Of a stretch of DNA of 64,000 nucleotides, positions 1 through 12,300 are shown piece by piece (the first letter of the stretch is position 1; every line of letters begins with the position of its first letter). The DNA lies in the NCBI RefSeq assembly GCF_000005505.3, contig NC_016131.3, forward strand, positions 44,787,355-44,851,354, read 5' to 3'. This DNA comes from Brachypodium distachyon (Eukaryota > Streptophyta > Magnoliopsida > Poales > Poaceae). The notes beneath the pieces were generated by a model. It was not told the DNA's origin and made no database searches. It saw nothing but the letters and a program-made list of their open reading frames with translations. Position numbers and translations under genes: made by a program.

Positions 1-1
1 G

Positions 2-1597
2 TTGCTAGACAATGACGAGCCGACTAATTATGCAGAAGCGATGGTGGGTCCAGAGTCCGAGTTATGGCTTGAGGCCATGAGATCCGAATTAAAGTCCATG
101 GATGAAAACCGAGTTTGGAACTTGGTAGATCCGCCAGAGGGTGTAAAAACCATGGAGTGCAAATGGATATTTAAAAGAAAAACTGATATGGATGGAAATG
201 TTCAAATCCATAAAGCTCGACTTGTCGCAAAGGGTTTTCGACAAGTTCAAGGAGTTGACTACGACGAGACTTTCTCGCCGGTAGCGATGCTTAAATCAGT
301 TCGGATCATTCTAGCTATTGCTGCATATTTCGATTACGAGATATGGCAAATGGATGTCAAAACGGCTTTCCTTAACGGAAATTTAACCGAGGACGTGTAT
401 ATGATACAGCCCGAGGGTTTTGTCGATCCAAAGAATGCTGGAAAAATATGCAAACTTCAGAAATCCATCTATGGATTGAAGCAAGCATCTCGGAGCTGGA
501 ACATTCGTTTTGATGAAGTAGTCAAAGGGTTTGGCTTCATCAAAAATGAAGAAGAACCTTGTGTATACAAGAAGTTTAGTGCAAACTCAGTCGTATTTCT
601 AATCTTATATGTGGATGACATATTATTGATTGGAAATGACATTCCGATGCTAGAAGCCGCCAAGGACTCATTGAAGAAAAGTTTTTCAATGAAGGACTTG
701 GGAGAAGCGGCTTATATTTTGGGAATCAGGATCTATAGAGATAGATCAAGGAGGCTTATTGGTTTAAGCCAGAGTACATATGTTGACAAAGTGTTGAAGA
801 GGTTCAACATGAATGACGCAAAGAAAGGGTTCTTGCCCATGTCGCATGGTATAAGTCTAAGCAAGACTCAGAGTCCTTCGACTTCTGATGAGCGAAGTCG
901 GATGAGTGCGATTCCGTATGCTTCGGCGGTCGGATCCATCATGTACGCCATGTTATGTACTCGACCGGATGTTTCCTATGCTCTAAGTGTTACGAGCAGG
1001 TATCAGGCTGACCCCGGTGAGAGTCACTGGACAGCGGTGAAGAATATCCTTAAGTACTTGAGAAGGACTAAGGATATGTTTTTGGTTTACGGTGGTGAGG
1101 ATGAGCTCGTTGTAAAGGGTTACACCGATGCTAGTTTCCAAACCGACAAGGACGATTATCGATCACAATCTGGATACGTGTTCGTCTTGAACGGAGGTGC
1201 GGTGAGCTGGAAGAGCTCTAAGCAAGAAACGGTGGCCGACTCTACAACAGAAGCTGAGTATATCGCGGCTTCGGAAGCCGCGAAAGAAGGCGTTTGGATC
1301 AGAAAGTTTGTTTCTGAGCTTGGAGTGGTTCAAGGCGCGTCCAATCCCATGGACCTCTACTGTGACAACAGTGGTGCTATCGCACAAGCCAAAGAACCAC
1401 GACATCACCAAAAATCCAAACACATACTCAGGCGTTACCATCTCATACGGGAATTCGTGGAGAGAGGTGACGTTAAGATATGCAAGGTACACACGGATCT
1501 CAATATTGCCGATCCGTTGACAAAGCTTCTCCCGCAACCAAAGCATGAGGCGCACACACGAGCCATGGGTATGCGATACTTGGATGATCGACTCTAG
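2..1597 (+). CDS. Copia gag-pol polyprotein, C-terminal half (reverse transcriptase and RNase H), 5'-truncated by window
   Basis: This reading frame, open from the window edge, corresponds to about residues 783-1313 of the intact polyprotein at 9,314-13,255. The reverse transcriptase begins with the LWLEAMRSEL segment typical of copia RT and contains the catalytic YVDD box (about residues 203-206 of this fragment). RNase H follows, with TDAS, a TEAEY segment and the CDNSGA segment; the protein ends 14 bp before the LTR. The only clear residue difference I see from copy 2 is LTKLLPQ here against LTKPLPQ there. The visible part has no stop or frameshift, so this copy is also young. The first Met at position 2 is not a real start; the true start lies off-window. 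Confidence 0.93.
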   Translation: MLDNDEPTNYAEAMVGPESELWLEAMRSELKSMDENRVWNLVDPPEGVKTMECKWIFKRKTDMDGNVQIHKARLVAKGFRQVQGVDYDETFSPVAMLKSVRIILAIAAYFDYEIWQMDVKTAFLNGNLTEDVYMIQPEGFVDPKNAGKICKLQKSIYGLKQASRSWNIRFDEVVKGFGFIKNEEEPCVYKKFSANSVVFLILYVDDILLIGNDIPMLEAAKDSLKKSFSMKDLGEAAYILGIRIYRDRSRRLIGLSQSTYVDKVLKRFNMNDAKKGFLPMSHGISLSKTQSPSTSDERSRMSAIPYASAVGSIMYAMLCTRPDVSYALSVTSRYQADPGESHWTAVKNILKYLRRTKDMFLVYGGEDELVVKGYTDASFQTDKDDYRSQSGYVFVLNGGAVSWKSSKQETVADSTTEAEYIAASEAAKEGVWIRKFVSELGVVQGASNPMDLYCDNSGAIAQAKEPRHHQKSKHILRRYHLIREFVERGDVKICKVHTDLNIADPLTKLLPQPKHEAHTRAMGMRYLDDRL

Positions 1598-1611
1598 TGC
1601 AAGTGGCAGAC

Positions 1612-2967
1612 TGTTGGAGATATGCCCTAGAGGCAATCATGTGATGATGTTATTTCCTATGTATTCATGAGTTATTGTTATTGTCCTTGAACATCATCAC
1701 TGATATGTATCAATAAATACGTGATTTGTTTGTGAAACTATGTATTCTATGATGTTGTTCTAATGGTCCCTGGTCATTGAGGTTATGCGGACACATAACC
1801 TAGACTAGCAATGTGAATCAGTGTGATGACTATGTTTCACAAGTCATAGGGCAAGGTGTTGCCGACTGATAGCATGGACTCGACAATGAGATTGTTGAGT
1901 CGGACAGACCCGCACTGAGACACAACGAGATGATTGTCATTTGTTAGTCTCAAGTACGATGTATATGCCATTCCTAGACCTGAAGTCATCGTATGAGCTT
2001 GGGATGTGAATCGGCCTACTTAGGGGTTGCCAAACGCTACTCCGTAACTGGGTGGTTATAAAGGTAGCTTTCGGGTTTGCTGAGAAGCATGCTGCGAGTC
2101 ATGGTTGATCAAGATGGGATTTGCCCCTCCTGTTCGGAGAGATATCTCTGGGCCCTCTCGAGTGATCAGATTCGGAAAGCATGGCCATGCGACTTGGGTT
2201 AAGTGTTAACCCGTTCAGGAATCTGTATCACAGGAACGAGAAGAGACTCGAGCTATCCACAAGGATGACACGCACTCGCCTTGAGCTCGACACACATATC
2301 GCGAGGCAAAAGGAATGTTGCATATGACACATTGTATGGTTCGTCAATATACCTTGTGGTTACTCGGGAGTTGGCACGTGCTGCTAGGCGCCGCTACCAA
2401 CTATCGACTTGAGTCGGTGCCAGTGGACGAGCAAGGTGTTACTCGGGCCCGCAGTCCGAGCTCGTAGTCGTGGCCGACTGACCGCGAACCTGAAGGGTCA
2501 CACGCTTAAGGGGTGGGAACCGAGTTGGATCGGATCCAACTCGTATCGGGCTTGGACTCCTAATGGGCCTCAAGTGTTGAGCCCACTAGGGACGTCTATA
2601 TAAGTGGAGGAGACCAACCCGTCTAGGGTTAACTCCAGTTCAGACGCGAGTTAGACTCGGCCGTCGCACCTCCACGCCCAAAGCCTTGCAATCGGATCTA
2701 GCAGTCCGCCGCACGGAGTTCCTCCCTGTACGTGTGGATACCTCGGAGGCGCTGCACCTGCGGCGCTTGGACGAACTGTTCGTGGGATCGGCGAGGAGGA
2801 GCAGGCTGTTCGACTACTCGGCATCGACGCGCTACATCGACTCTACTTCCGCTACGGGTCTGCGCGTCTAGTGGTAATCTCGTGATCCATTATCTACAGC
2901 ATTGATCCGGGCGGAAGCGGTAGAAAATTTTATTTTGTGCTAGCGTAGCATACCGCGTTCCCCAACA
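1612..2967 (+). repeat. 3' LTR of Copia copy 1
   Basis: It begins TGTTGGAGATATGCCC and ends CGTTCCCCAACA, giving TG...CA termini with inverted TGTTGG/CCAACA ends. It is 1,356 bp. A TATA-like CTATATAAG lies at about 2,597-2,605. It is nearly identical to both LTRs of copy 2 but differs at a few more sites than those two differ from each other. Confidence 0.95.
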
Positions 2968-3726
2968 CAGGGGGTTCCCGGGCGCATGCCCCCGCCTTAA
3001 GCGTAGGGCCCAGTAGGCAGATCAAGAGCGCCACGCGGGCACGTGGCGGGCGTGGGGTGCGCGGCCCACCGGGGCAAGGAGTAAGGCGCACGGCTCATTA
3101 AATGAGCCGACCGACGGGGCGTTACCCGTCCGATCAAGTGAACAGTGGCTGCCCAATCCTACTCTAGGGTTTTAGACCCCTAGCGGCGGATGTGGCGTCC
3201 ATGCGCGCCACCAGCTCACTGGGGGGGAGTTGTATGCCTCCCCGCTCGACACTTGTACCCATGCACCGTGGCACCTGTGGCATCCCCTTGAGTATAAAAG
3301 GAGGACCCCCGCCAACGGTCAATGGGTTGGAATCTGAGTTGGTCCCAGTAGACGGTAGGGTTCGGCTGAGTTCGATCATCCCACAGTTAGCCTCTAGCTT
3401 TAGCAGAGAATAGTCAGGAGTACCTAGCCAAAGGGAAAGAGTACCTGGGAACTTACCTGGCAACCTGTAAACACTTGATTCACAACCAATATCAGCACAG
3501 ACAAACAGGACGTAGGGTTTTACACCTCCGGGTGGCCCGAACCTGGGTAAAAACGAGCGTGTATCTGTTCCTCGATTAGCGCACACTTTTAGTACATCCT
3601 TTCGCCGGCCCCGCAGGGCCTCATCGGCCGAGCCGGCGATCGCCGGGGCGAACCCCGACGCCCCTACCGAACCTAAAAGGGGGCCGTGACCGCACGCCCC
3701 CGGTGTCGGAGCACCGTGCGACGACA
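2968..3726 (+). repeat. 5' LTR remnant of Gypsy A (left part displaced by Copia copy 1)
   Basis: The promoter region has the TATA box GTATAAAAGG at about 3,291-3,300. The downstream part has the phrase GGTGGCCCGAACCTGGG, also found in the LTRs at 22,385-23,207 and (reverse) 56,874-57,723. The end GTGCGACGACA at 3,726 is directly followed by a primer-binding site. The sequence aligns with the 3' LTR only in blocks; many segments differ in length and sequence. Confidence 0.85.
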
Positions 3727-3728
3727 TC

Positions 3729-3746
3729 TGGCGCGCTAGGAAGGGG
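3729..3746 (+). other. Primer-binding site of Gypsy A
   Basis: TGGCGCGCTAGGAAGGGG starts two bases after the LTR end. It has the TGG start and GC-rich form of tRNA 3'-end complements used by many grass Gypsy elements. I do not assign the tRNA. Confidence 0.75.
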
Positions 3747-4059
3747 GCGCGGGAGAAGAGCCTGCCGGTGGTTGCCGGCAGCATCGTTTGCATCGACGTC
3801 GGCCTCGCCTGCTTCGCCGATGAGGCTAGTCGCCATGCCCCCCAAGCGGGCTGGTGATCCTCGTATAGACCCTCGTGAAGCCCCAGAGGCGCTCACGCGG
3901 TCCTGAACGCCCGACAATAGGAGGATCTCCGTCAGCGCCTGGAGCGCCGACGCCAGCGCTAGGTAGAGCGCCAGCGCCCGAAGGAGCAGGAGGATGCTCC
4001 CATGGGTGCCGAGGATGGCTGCACCGCGTTCGACATGGCCCCACAAGTGCTGAGCGCCG

Positions 4060-5196
4060 GTGCTTGGGACGTACGACGGGACCATGAACCCAAAGGATTT
4101 CCTCCTGACATACACGTTGGGGATGCACGCCATCAGCGCCGACGACAAAGTCAGGGCCAACTGGTTCCCGATTGTCCTCAAGGGATCAGCGAGAACTTGG
4201 CTGCTCAACCTGCCTGCCGGGACCATAGCCACTTGGGCGGACCTGCGCGAGCAGTTTGTGAGCTCGTTCCAGGGCGGCTACAAGCGCCCGAGAACCATGG
4301 CGGAGCTGCACACTGTGGTGCAGAAGCCGGGAGAGACGCTGCTGAGCTTCGTCAACCGCTTCTCCAGCCTCTCCTACTCTATCCTGGAGGCGGAGGCTGC
4401 TGCCATCGTCAACACCTTCGCCATCAACGTCCGTGACCCCAAGATGCGGGAGAAGCTAAGCACGCATCGGATCCGGACGACACAGGATCTCTAAGCCCCG
4501 GCGCACAAGTGTGCCATGGCCGAGGAAGGGCGCTTGGCGTCCGAGCTTGCAGTTAAGGCTGCCGCAAGCCCAGCTGAGGGCTCGCAGAAGAAGGGCTCCC
4601 AGAAGCGTAACGGGAAGCAAGTCCTCGCCGCGGAGTCGGGGGCTACTGCAAGGCCTACGAAAAAGGGCTCATCCGGTGACGGGCCCCGCTGCCCCATCAA
4701 TGCCAACGCCACCCACGATGCACAGGATTGCCGCATCCTGCAGGGTATCAAGCAGAGTCGCGAGCAATGCCACGACGAACGCCGAACGGCCGGCGCCTGC
4801 TTCAACTGCGGCGACATCGGGCACCTCTCTCGGGACTGCCCGAACGACCCCAGAGTAGGGCCGAGGCCTGCTGGTGGGGGCGCCGGCAGGGAGGTAGCCC
4901 AGGAAGGACGCGGCCAGGCCCGTGCCGGCGGGGAACGCCCTCCCCGGGGACGAGACAAGGCTCGCGCTGAGGAGCAGTGTGAGTCTGATTGCAGCGTAGG
5001 CGACGAGCCCGTCTTCCAGGAGCGCCACAGCGTCCCCTACATCCATGGGGGAGATTACGCTCTCTCATCCCACGCTGCGGTGAAGCGCCCCACCTGGGAG
5101 GTGTGTGCGCTGTTGCCGGACGCAGAGGCACAGCAGCCGCTGAAGTGGTCGCATGTGCCGATACCCTTCAGCACCGATGATCACCCAGCCCGGTAG
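4060..5196 (+). pseudogene. Gypsy A gag (capsid/nucleocapsid), one internal stop
   Basis: The first part (4,060-4,494) is a retrotransposon gag/capsid domain, with the MNPKDFL entry, ARTWLLNLP and the conserved QKPGETLLSFVNRF stretch. The same frame resumes after the TAA at 4,492-4,494 and carries a CCHC zinc knuckle (CFNCGDIGHLSRDC, DNA about 4,798-4,839) that binds nucleic acid in the packaged particle. A second stop (TAG at 5,194-5,196) separates gag from the protease in the same frame. The true start lies upstream: the same frame is gag-like but broken by stops between 3,726 and 4,060. In this lineage gag and pol normally form one long frame, so both stops look like later mutations. Confidence 0.85.
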
Positions 5197-5220
5197 CTGG
5201 GTTCAAGGGTTCTACCCTTT

Positions 5221-7944
5221 GTGGTCTCACCGATCATCAACAACGTGACGGTGACCAAGGTGCTGGTGGACAACGGAACGAGGCTGAACCTCCTGTCCGC
5301 CAGTTTAATGGAGAAACTTCAGCTGCCGCTGGAGCGGCTGAAGCCCACAGACCCGTTCCGGGGAGTGAACCCCGGGATCGTGCGCCCCTTGGGGCGCATC
5401 ACGCTGCCTGTTACCTTCGGGTCCCGGGAAGCGTTCAGGACCGAGCACCTGGTGTTCGACGTGGCGCACACCCCATTGCCTTACAACGGGATCTTTGGTC
5501 GGCCGGCGCTGATCAAGTTCATGGCGGCGACCCACTGCGCCTGTGGCATGATGAAGATGCCGTCCACGTATGGCGTCATTTCCATCGGTGCGACCTCAAG
5601 GACGCAGCCTGGTGCGTCGGCGAGGTTGTCAGGGCCGCCCCCGCGCCGACTCCGGCGCCGAAGACGTTTTCGGGAGTGAAGGCTTGCTGCCGGGTAACGC
5701 CCCCGCAACGAAGAAGGCCCGCGCTACCCCGCAAGGGCTTGCCGGGGGAGGCGCAGGCTCGAGCTCACGCCCCGGCAAGGGACAGAAGCTCAAGGAGCAG
5801 GCCGCCAAGGTAAAGAAGCTGCCCCTCCAAGCCGGCAATGAGGAGCGCACCGTCACCGTCGGTGCGAACCTCACCGCCGAATAGGAAAGCGCCCTCATCA
5901 CTTTCCTCCGGGAGAATGCCGACGTATTCGCTTGGGAACCGTCGGATCTTCCCGGAGTCCCTAGGGAGGTGATCGAGCATCGACTCGCGGTGCGCCTAGG
6001 CGCCCGCCCCATCAAGCAGAAGATCCACCGGCAAGCACAGGAACGCAAAGATTTCATCAAGCAAGAAGTGGACAAGCTCAAAGCTGCGGGGGCTATTAGG
6101 GAAGTATTGTACCCCACTTGGTTAGCTAATCCTGTTGTAGTACCTAAGGGGGAGAATAAACTTAACCGTGCGTGTCCAAAAGATCTTTTCCCTGTACCTC
6201 GCGTTGACCAAATAGTAGATTCCACTGCCGGATGCGATTTGCTGTGTTTTTTGGATCCATATTCCGGCTACCATCAAATTAAGATGGCAGTCGAGGACGA
6301 GGAGGAAACAGCATTCATCACCCCGGTTGGCTGCTACTGCTATACGTGCATGCCTTTCGGGTTGAAGAACGCGGGTTCAACATTCCAGCGTGCATTGCGC
6401 GAGTGTTTGGGACCCCAGCTAGGCCGAAAGGTAGAGGCCTACATGGACAATATCGTCATCACATCAAAGCATGGGGACTCACTGATTGGTGACCTGCGGG
6501 AAACATTTGATATCCTCCGCAGGATCAAGCTCAAGCTGAACCCTGAGAAGTGCACCTTTGGTCTGGACTCGGGCCAGCTTCTGGGTTTCTTGGTTTCACA
6601 CAGGGGGATTCAAGCCAATCCAAAGAAGATAGAGGCTATCGAGAAAATGGAGGCTCCCCGCAAGGTGAAGGACGTCCAGCGCCTCAACGGCTGCATTGCC
6701 GCGCTGGGGCGCTTCATCTCGAGGCTGGGCGAACGCGCCCTGCCCTTCTTCAAGGTGATGAAAAAGAGGGGCCCGATCGAGTGGACCCCCGAGGCTGAGA
6801 TGGCGCTCTACCTGAAGTACCTGAAGTCGCCACCCATCCTCGTCGCCCCCAAGCCGGGCGAGCCGCTGCTACTCTACCTAGCGGCTACTGACCAGGTGGT
6901 TAGCTCGGTGTTGGTTGCCGAACGGGAGGAAGACCACCCGGGGGCTGAGGTTGGGGGGCAGGGGGCTGAGCGGCCCCCGGCAACCACCTCAGACCCAGGG
7001 GTCATCGTCGAGCCCGCGACGCTAGCACCGCGCAAGCGGCTCGTGCAGCACCCAGTGTACTTTGTTAGCACGGTGCTGCGCGATGCCCGTACACGATACC
7101 CACAAGTGCAGAAGCTCTTGCTGGGGATCCTACTTCCGTCGCGCAAGCTGCGCCACTATTTCCAAGCGCACCACGTGATGATTGTGTCGAGGTTTTGTCT
7201 CGAGCGAGCACTCACCAATCGTGAAGCCACCAGAAGGGTGGCCGAGTGGAAAATGGAGTTGTCGAAGTTTGATCTGCACTTCACCAACACCAAAAGTATC
7301 AAGAGCGTCGCTCTGGCGGATTTTGTTGCGGAGTGGACCTCAACCGGCGTGGAAGAAGAGGAGCCGGAGACCAGCCTGCCCGGCAAGCTGGACGAAGGCC
7401 ACTGGGTCCTGTACTTCGACGGTGCGTTCAGCCTGCAGGGGGCTCGTGCCGGAGTCGTCATCGAGTCGCCCACCGGCGATCAGCTGAAGTTTGCCATCCA
7501 GCTCGACTTCCCCAACTCCACCAACAACACGGCCGAGTATGAAGGGTTGCTCACCGGGTTGCGGGCGGCGACCGCCCTGGATATTAAGCGTCTGGTTGTT
7601 CGCGGGGACTCCCAACTCGTGATCAATCAGGTAAACAAGGACTACGACTGCCCGCAGATGGCAGCGTAAATGGACGAAGTCCGCAAGCTGGAACGCGGGT
7701 TCAAGGGTTTGCGATTTGAGCATGTCAGGCACAAGGATAACTTCGCAGCTGACGAGCTGTCCAAGTTGGCAGCGGAGCGCCGGAAGGTCCCGGCGGGGGT
7801 GTTCTGGCATAGGCAGACCACGCCTTCAGTCATCCCCAAGCCGGCTGCCGGGGAAGCCCCCCAGGCAACTGAAGGAAACCTCGCGGCAGCGGAGGTCCGT
7901 GACATTTACGTAGTGGCGTGCATGAGTAGGGAAACCCCGCCTTG
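5221..7944 (+). pseudogene. Gypsy A pol, first part: aspartic protease, reverse transcriptase, RNase H (broken)
   Basis: The protease (5,221-5,679) has VLVDNGTRLNLLSA, where the usual catalytic D[TS]G is DNG. A frameshift near 5,600 moves the frame, and a TAG at 5,882-5,884 interrupts it. Reverse transcriptase runs from about 5,969: FLDPYSGYHQI (first catalytic Asp kept), then YMDN in place of the usual YxDD (about 6,439-6,450), a loss of the second catalytic Asp. The segment between ENK and LNRACPKD also lacks about nine residues normally present there. RNase H follows (YFDGAF, NTAEYEGL, VRGDSQLV), then a TAA at 7,667-7,669 and the continuation MDEVRKLERGF. The frame ends inside RETPP at the Copia copy 2 insertion and resumes in frame at 15,893. 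Confidence 0.88.
7940..7944. repeat. Target-site duplication CCTTG, left copy (Copia copy 2)
   Basis: CCTTG immediately precedes the TG of the LTR at 7,945 and matches exactly the five bases after the other LTR (15,888-15,892). Removing 7,945-15,892 joins the Gypsy pol codons as RETPP-WAVDIARY in frame. Confidence 0.97.
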
Positions 7945-9299
7945 TGTTGGGGAACGCGGTATGCTACGCTAGCACAAAATAAAATTTTCTACCGCTTCCG
8001 CCCGGATCAATGCTGTAGATAATGGATCACGAGATTACCACTAGACGCGCAGACCCGTAGCGGAAGTAGAGTCGATGTAGCGCGTCGATGCCGAGTAGTC
8101 GAACAGCCTGCTCCTCCTCGCCGATCCCACGAACAGTTCGTCCAAGCGCCGCAGGTGCCGCGCCTCCGAGGTATCCACACGTACAGGGAGGAACTCCGTG
8201 CGGCGGACTGCTAGATCCGATCGCAAGGCTTTGGGCGTGGAGGTGCGACGGCCGAGTCTAACTCGCGTCTCAACTGGGGTTACCCTAGACGGGTTGGTCT
8301 CCTCCACTTATATAGACGTCCCTAGTGGGCTCAACACTTGAGGCCCATTAGGAGTCCAAGCCCGATACGAGTTGGATCCGATCCAACTCGGTTCCCACCC
8401 CTTAAGCGTGTGACCCTTCAGGTTCGCGGTCAGTCGGCCACGACTACGAGCTCGGACTGCGGGCCCGAGTAACACCTTACTCGTCCACTGGCACCAACTC
8501 AAGTCGATAGTTGGTAGCGGCGCCTAGCAGCACGTGCCAACTCCCGAGTAACCACAAGGTATATTGACGAACCATACAATGTGTCATATGCAACATTCCT
8601 TTTGCCTCGCGATATGTGTGTCGAGCTCAAGGCGAGTGCGTGTCATCCTTGTGGATAGCTCGAGTCTCTTCTCGTTCCTGTGATACAGATTCCCGAACGG
8701 GTTAACACTTAACCCAAGTCGCATGGCCATGCTTTCCGAATCTGATCACTCGAGAGGGCCCAGAGATATCTCTCCGAACAGGAGGGGCAAATCCCATCTT
8801 GATCAACCATGACTCGCAGTATGTTTCTCAGCAAACCCGAAAGCTACCTTTATAACCACCCAGTTACGGAGTAGCGTTTGGCAACCCCTAAGTAGGCCGA
8901 TTCACATCCCAAGCTCATACGATGACCTCAGGTCTAGGACTGGCATATACATCGTACTTGAGACTAACAAATGACAATCATCTCGTTGTGTCTCAGTGCG
9001 GGTCTGTCCGACTCAACAATCTCATTGTCGAGTCCATGCTATCAGTCGGCAACACCTTGCCCTATGACTTGTGAAACATAGTCATCATACTGATTCACAT
9101 TGCTAGTCTAGATTATGTGTCCGCATAACCTCAATGACTAGGGACCATTAGAACAACATCATAGAATACATAGTCTCACAAACAAATCACGTATTTATTG
9201 ATACATATCAGTGATGATGTTCAAGGACAATAACAATAACTCATGAATACATAGGAAATAACATCATCACATGATTGCCTCTAGGGCATATCTCCAACA
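7945..9299 (-). repeat. 3' LTR of Copia copy 2
   Basis: 1,355 bp, TG...CA bounded, with a TATA-like CTATATAAG on the - strand at about 8,309-8,320. Visible differences from the partner LTR: the GAGTAGTCGA site near 8,095, CAAGGCGAG near 8,629 and ATGACAATC near 8,971. Confidence 0.96.
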
Positions 9300-9313
9300 G
9301 TCTGCCACTTGCA

Positions 9314-12300
9314 CTAGAGTCGATCATCCAAGTATCGCATACCCATGGCTCGTGTGTGCGCCTCATGCTTTGGCTGCGGGAGAGGCTTTGTCAACGGATC
9401 GGCAATATTGAGATCCGTGTGTACCTTGCATATCTTAACGTCACCTCTCTCCACGAATTCCCGTATGAGATGGTAACGCCTGAGTATGTGTTTGGATTTT
9501 TGGTGATGTCGTGGTTCTTTGGCTTGTGCGATAGCACCACTGTTGTCACAGTAGAGGTCCATGGGATTGGACGCGCCCTGAACCACTCCAAGCTCAGAAA
9601 CAAACTTTCTGATCCAAACGCCTTCTTTCGCGGCTTCCGAAGCCGCGATATACTCAGCTTCTGTTGTAGAGTCGGCCACCGTTTCTTGCTTAGAGCTCTT
9701 CCAGCTCACCGCACCTCCGTTCAAGACGAACACGTATCCAGATTGTGATCGATAATCGTCCTTGTCGGTTTGGAAACTAGCATCGGTGTAACCCTTTACA
9801 ACGAGCTCATCCTCACCACCGTAAACCAAAAACATATCCTTAGTCCTTCTCAAGTACTTAAGGATATTCTTCACCGCTGTCCAGTGACTCTCACCGGGGT
9901 CAGCCTGATACCTGCTCGTAACACTTAGAGCATAGGAAACATCCGGTCGAGTACATAACATGGCGTACATGATGGATCCGACCGCCGAAGCATACGGAAT
10001 CGCACTCATCCGACTTCGCTCATCAGAAGTCGAAGGACTCTGAGTCTTGCTTAGACTTATACCATGCGACATGGGCAAGAACCCTTTCTTTGCGTCATTC
10101 ATGTTGAACCTCTTCAACACTTTGTCAACATATGTACTCTGGCTTAAACCAATAAGCCTCCTTGATCTATCTCTATAGATCCTGATTCCCAAAATATAAG
10201 CCGCTTCTCCCAAGTCCTTCATTGAAAAACTTTTCTTCAATGAGTCCTTGGCGGCTTCTAGCATCGGAATGTCATTTCCAATCAATAATATGTCATCCAC
10301 ATATAAGATTAGAAATACGACTGAGTTTGCACTAAACTTCTTGTATACACAAGGTTCTTCTTCATTTTTGATGAAGCCAAACCCTTTGACTACTTCATCA
10401 AAACGAATGTTCCAGCTCCGAGATGCTTGCTTCAATCCATAGATGGATTTCTGAAGTTTGCATATTTTTCCAGCATTCTTTGGATCGACAAAACCCTCGG
10501 GCTGTATCATATACACGTCCTCGGTTAAATTTCCGTTAAGGAAAGCCGTTTTGACATCCATTTGCCATATCTCGTAATCAAAATATGCAGCAATAGCTAG
10601 AATGATCCGAACTGATTTAAGCATCGCTACCGGCGAGAAAGTCTCGTCGTAGTCAACTCCTTGAACTTGTCGAAAACCCTTTGCGACAAGTCGAGCTTTA
10701 TGGATTTGAACATTTCCATCCATATCAGTTTTTCTTTTAAATATCCATTTGCACTCCATGGTTTTTACACCCTCTGGCGGATCTACCAAGTTCCAAACTC
10801 GGTTTTCATCCATGGACTTTAATTCGGATCTCATGGCCTCAAGCCATAACTCGGACTCTGGACCCACCATCGCTTCTGCATAATTAGTCGGCTCGTCATT
10901 GTCTAGCAACAACACATTGCGTATATTATGTAGTCTTTCCGACCTTCGTGGATACGGTGCTGTATTGGCCGTGGGTACGACGACTGGCTCAGTCACACTG
11001 ACATCACCTGTCAAGTTATCCCCTACTGGCTCATCTCGAACTTCTTCGAGTTGCACTGACCTCCCACTTGCCTCCCGACTGAGAAACTCTTTCTCAAGGA
11101 AGACACCGTTTCGAGCGACAAACACTTTGCCCTCTGCCCGGTTGTAGAAGTAATATCCTAAGGTTTCCCTTGGATATCCCACGAATATGCACTTGTCTGA
11201 TTTGGGAGTGAGCTTGTCCGACTGAAGTCGTTTGACAAATGCATCACAGCCCCAAATCTTTAGAAAAGACAAACTGGGACGCTTTCCAGTCCATATCTCA
11301 TATGGTGTCTTATCTACGGACTTGGATGGTACTCTGTTTAGTGTGAACGCTGCGGTTTCTAGAGCATAACCCCAAAATGACAAGGGAAGATCTGACTGAC
11401 TCATCATCGACCGAACCATGTCCAACAAGGTCCGGTTCCGCCTTTCCGACACACCATTTCTTTGTGGTGTACCCGGCGGTGTGAGCTGTGGAACAATTCC
11501 ACAACTCTTCAGATGATCGTCGAACTCGTGACTCAAGTACTCGCCTCCACGATCAGATCGTAGAAGTTTTATTTTCTTGCCACGTTGGTTCTCTACTTCA
11601 TTCTGGAACTCCTTGAACTTTTCAAAGGTTTCCGACTTATGTTTCATTAAGTAGACATATCCATATCTACTCAAATCATCAGTGAATGTTATGAAGTATT
11701 GATAACCTCCTCTAGCTGTCGTGCTCATTGGTCCACACACATCAGTATGTATGAGTTCCAACAAGTCGGTCGCCCTCTCGCAACTCTTTGCAAAAGGCGA
11801 TTTGGTCATCTTGCCTAGTAGACAAGACTCGCATGTCTCGAATGATTCATAATCAAACGATGTTAAAAGTCCATCTCCATGGAGCTTCTTCATGCGTTTG
11901 TCACTTATGTGACCCAAACGACAATGCCAAAAATAGGTTTGATTCAGATCGTTAGGCTTGCGCCTCTTGACATTAATGTTATAGACAGATTCTCCTTCAA
12001 GATTAAGGATGAATAACCCGTTCGCAACAGGTGCAAAGCCGTAAAACATATCCTTCAAATAAAAAGAACAACCATTGCCCTTAATATTGAATTCATAACC
12101 GTGACTCAACAACTTTGAGACAGATATAATGTTTCGACTTAAAGCAGGAACATAATAACAATTATCTAATTCCATAACAAATCCAGAAGGTAAATGAAGT
12201 TGCATAGTCCCGGCGGCCAACGCTGCAACTCTTGCTTTATTGCCAACCCTTATGTCAACCTCTCCACTTGCGACGCTCCTAGTCCTTGCCAGCCCCTGCA

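Larger units (their letters stand above)
1..2967 (+). mobile_element. Copia LTR retrotransposon, copy 1 (3' part)
   Basis: This is the 3' portion of a Ty1/copia element cut by the left window edge: the second half of gag-pol, a short purine-rich stretch and a complete 3' LTR. It matches copy 2 (7,945-15,887, opposite strand) almost base for base. The base after the LTR (2,968) enters the 5' LTR of Gypsy element A, so the insertion lies inside that LTR. The right-hand target copy would start CAGGG; the left copy is outside the window. Confidence 0.95.

Noticed and set aside
2409..2871. Open frames inside the Copia LTR (also at 8,041-8,502 and 14,629-15,090)
   Set aside because: The same frames recur in all three LTR copies only because the LTRs are copies; they show no domain and cross promoter sequence.
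3164..4232. Long - strand frames opposite the Gypsy A LTR and gag start
   Set aside because: They lie opposite an LTR, primer-binding site and gag; GC-rich composition explains their length.
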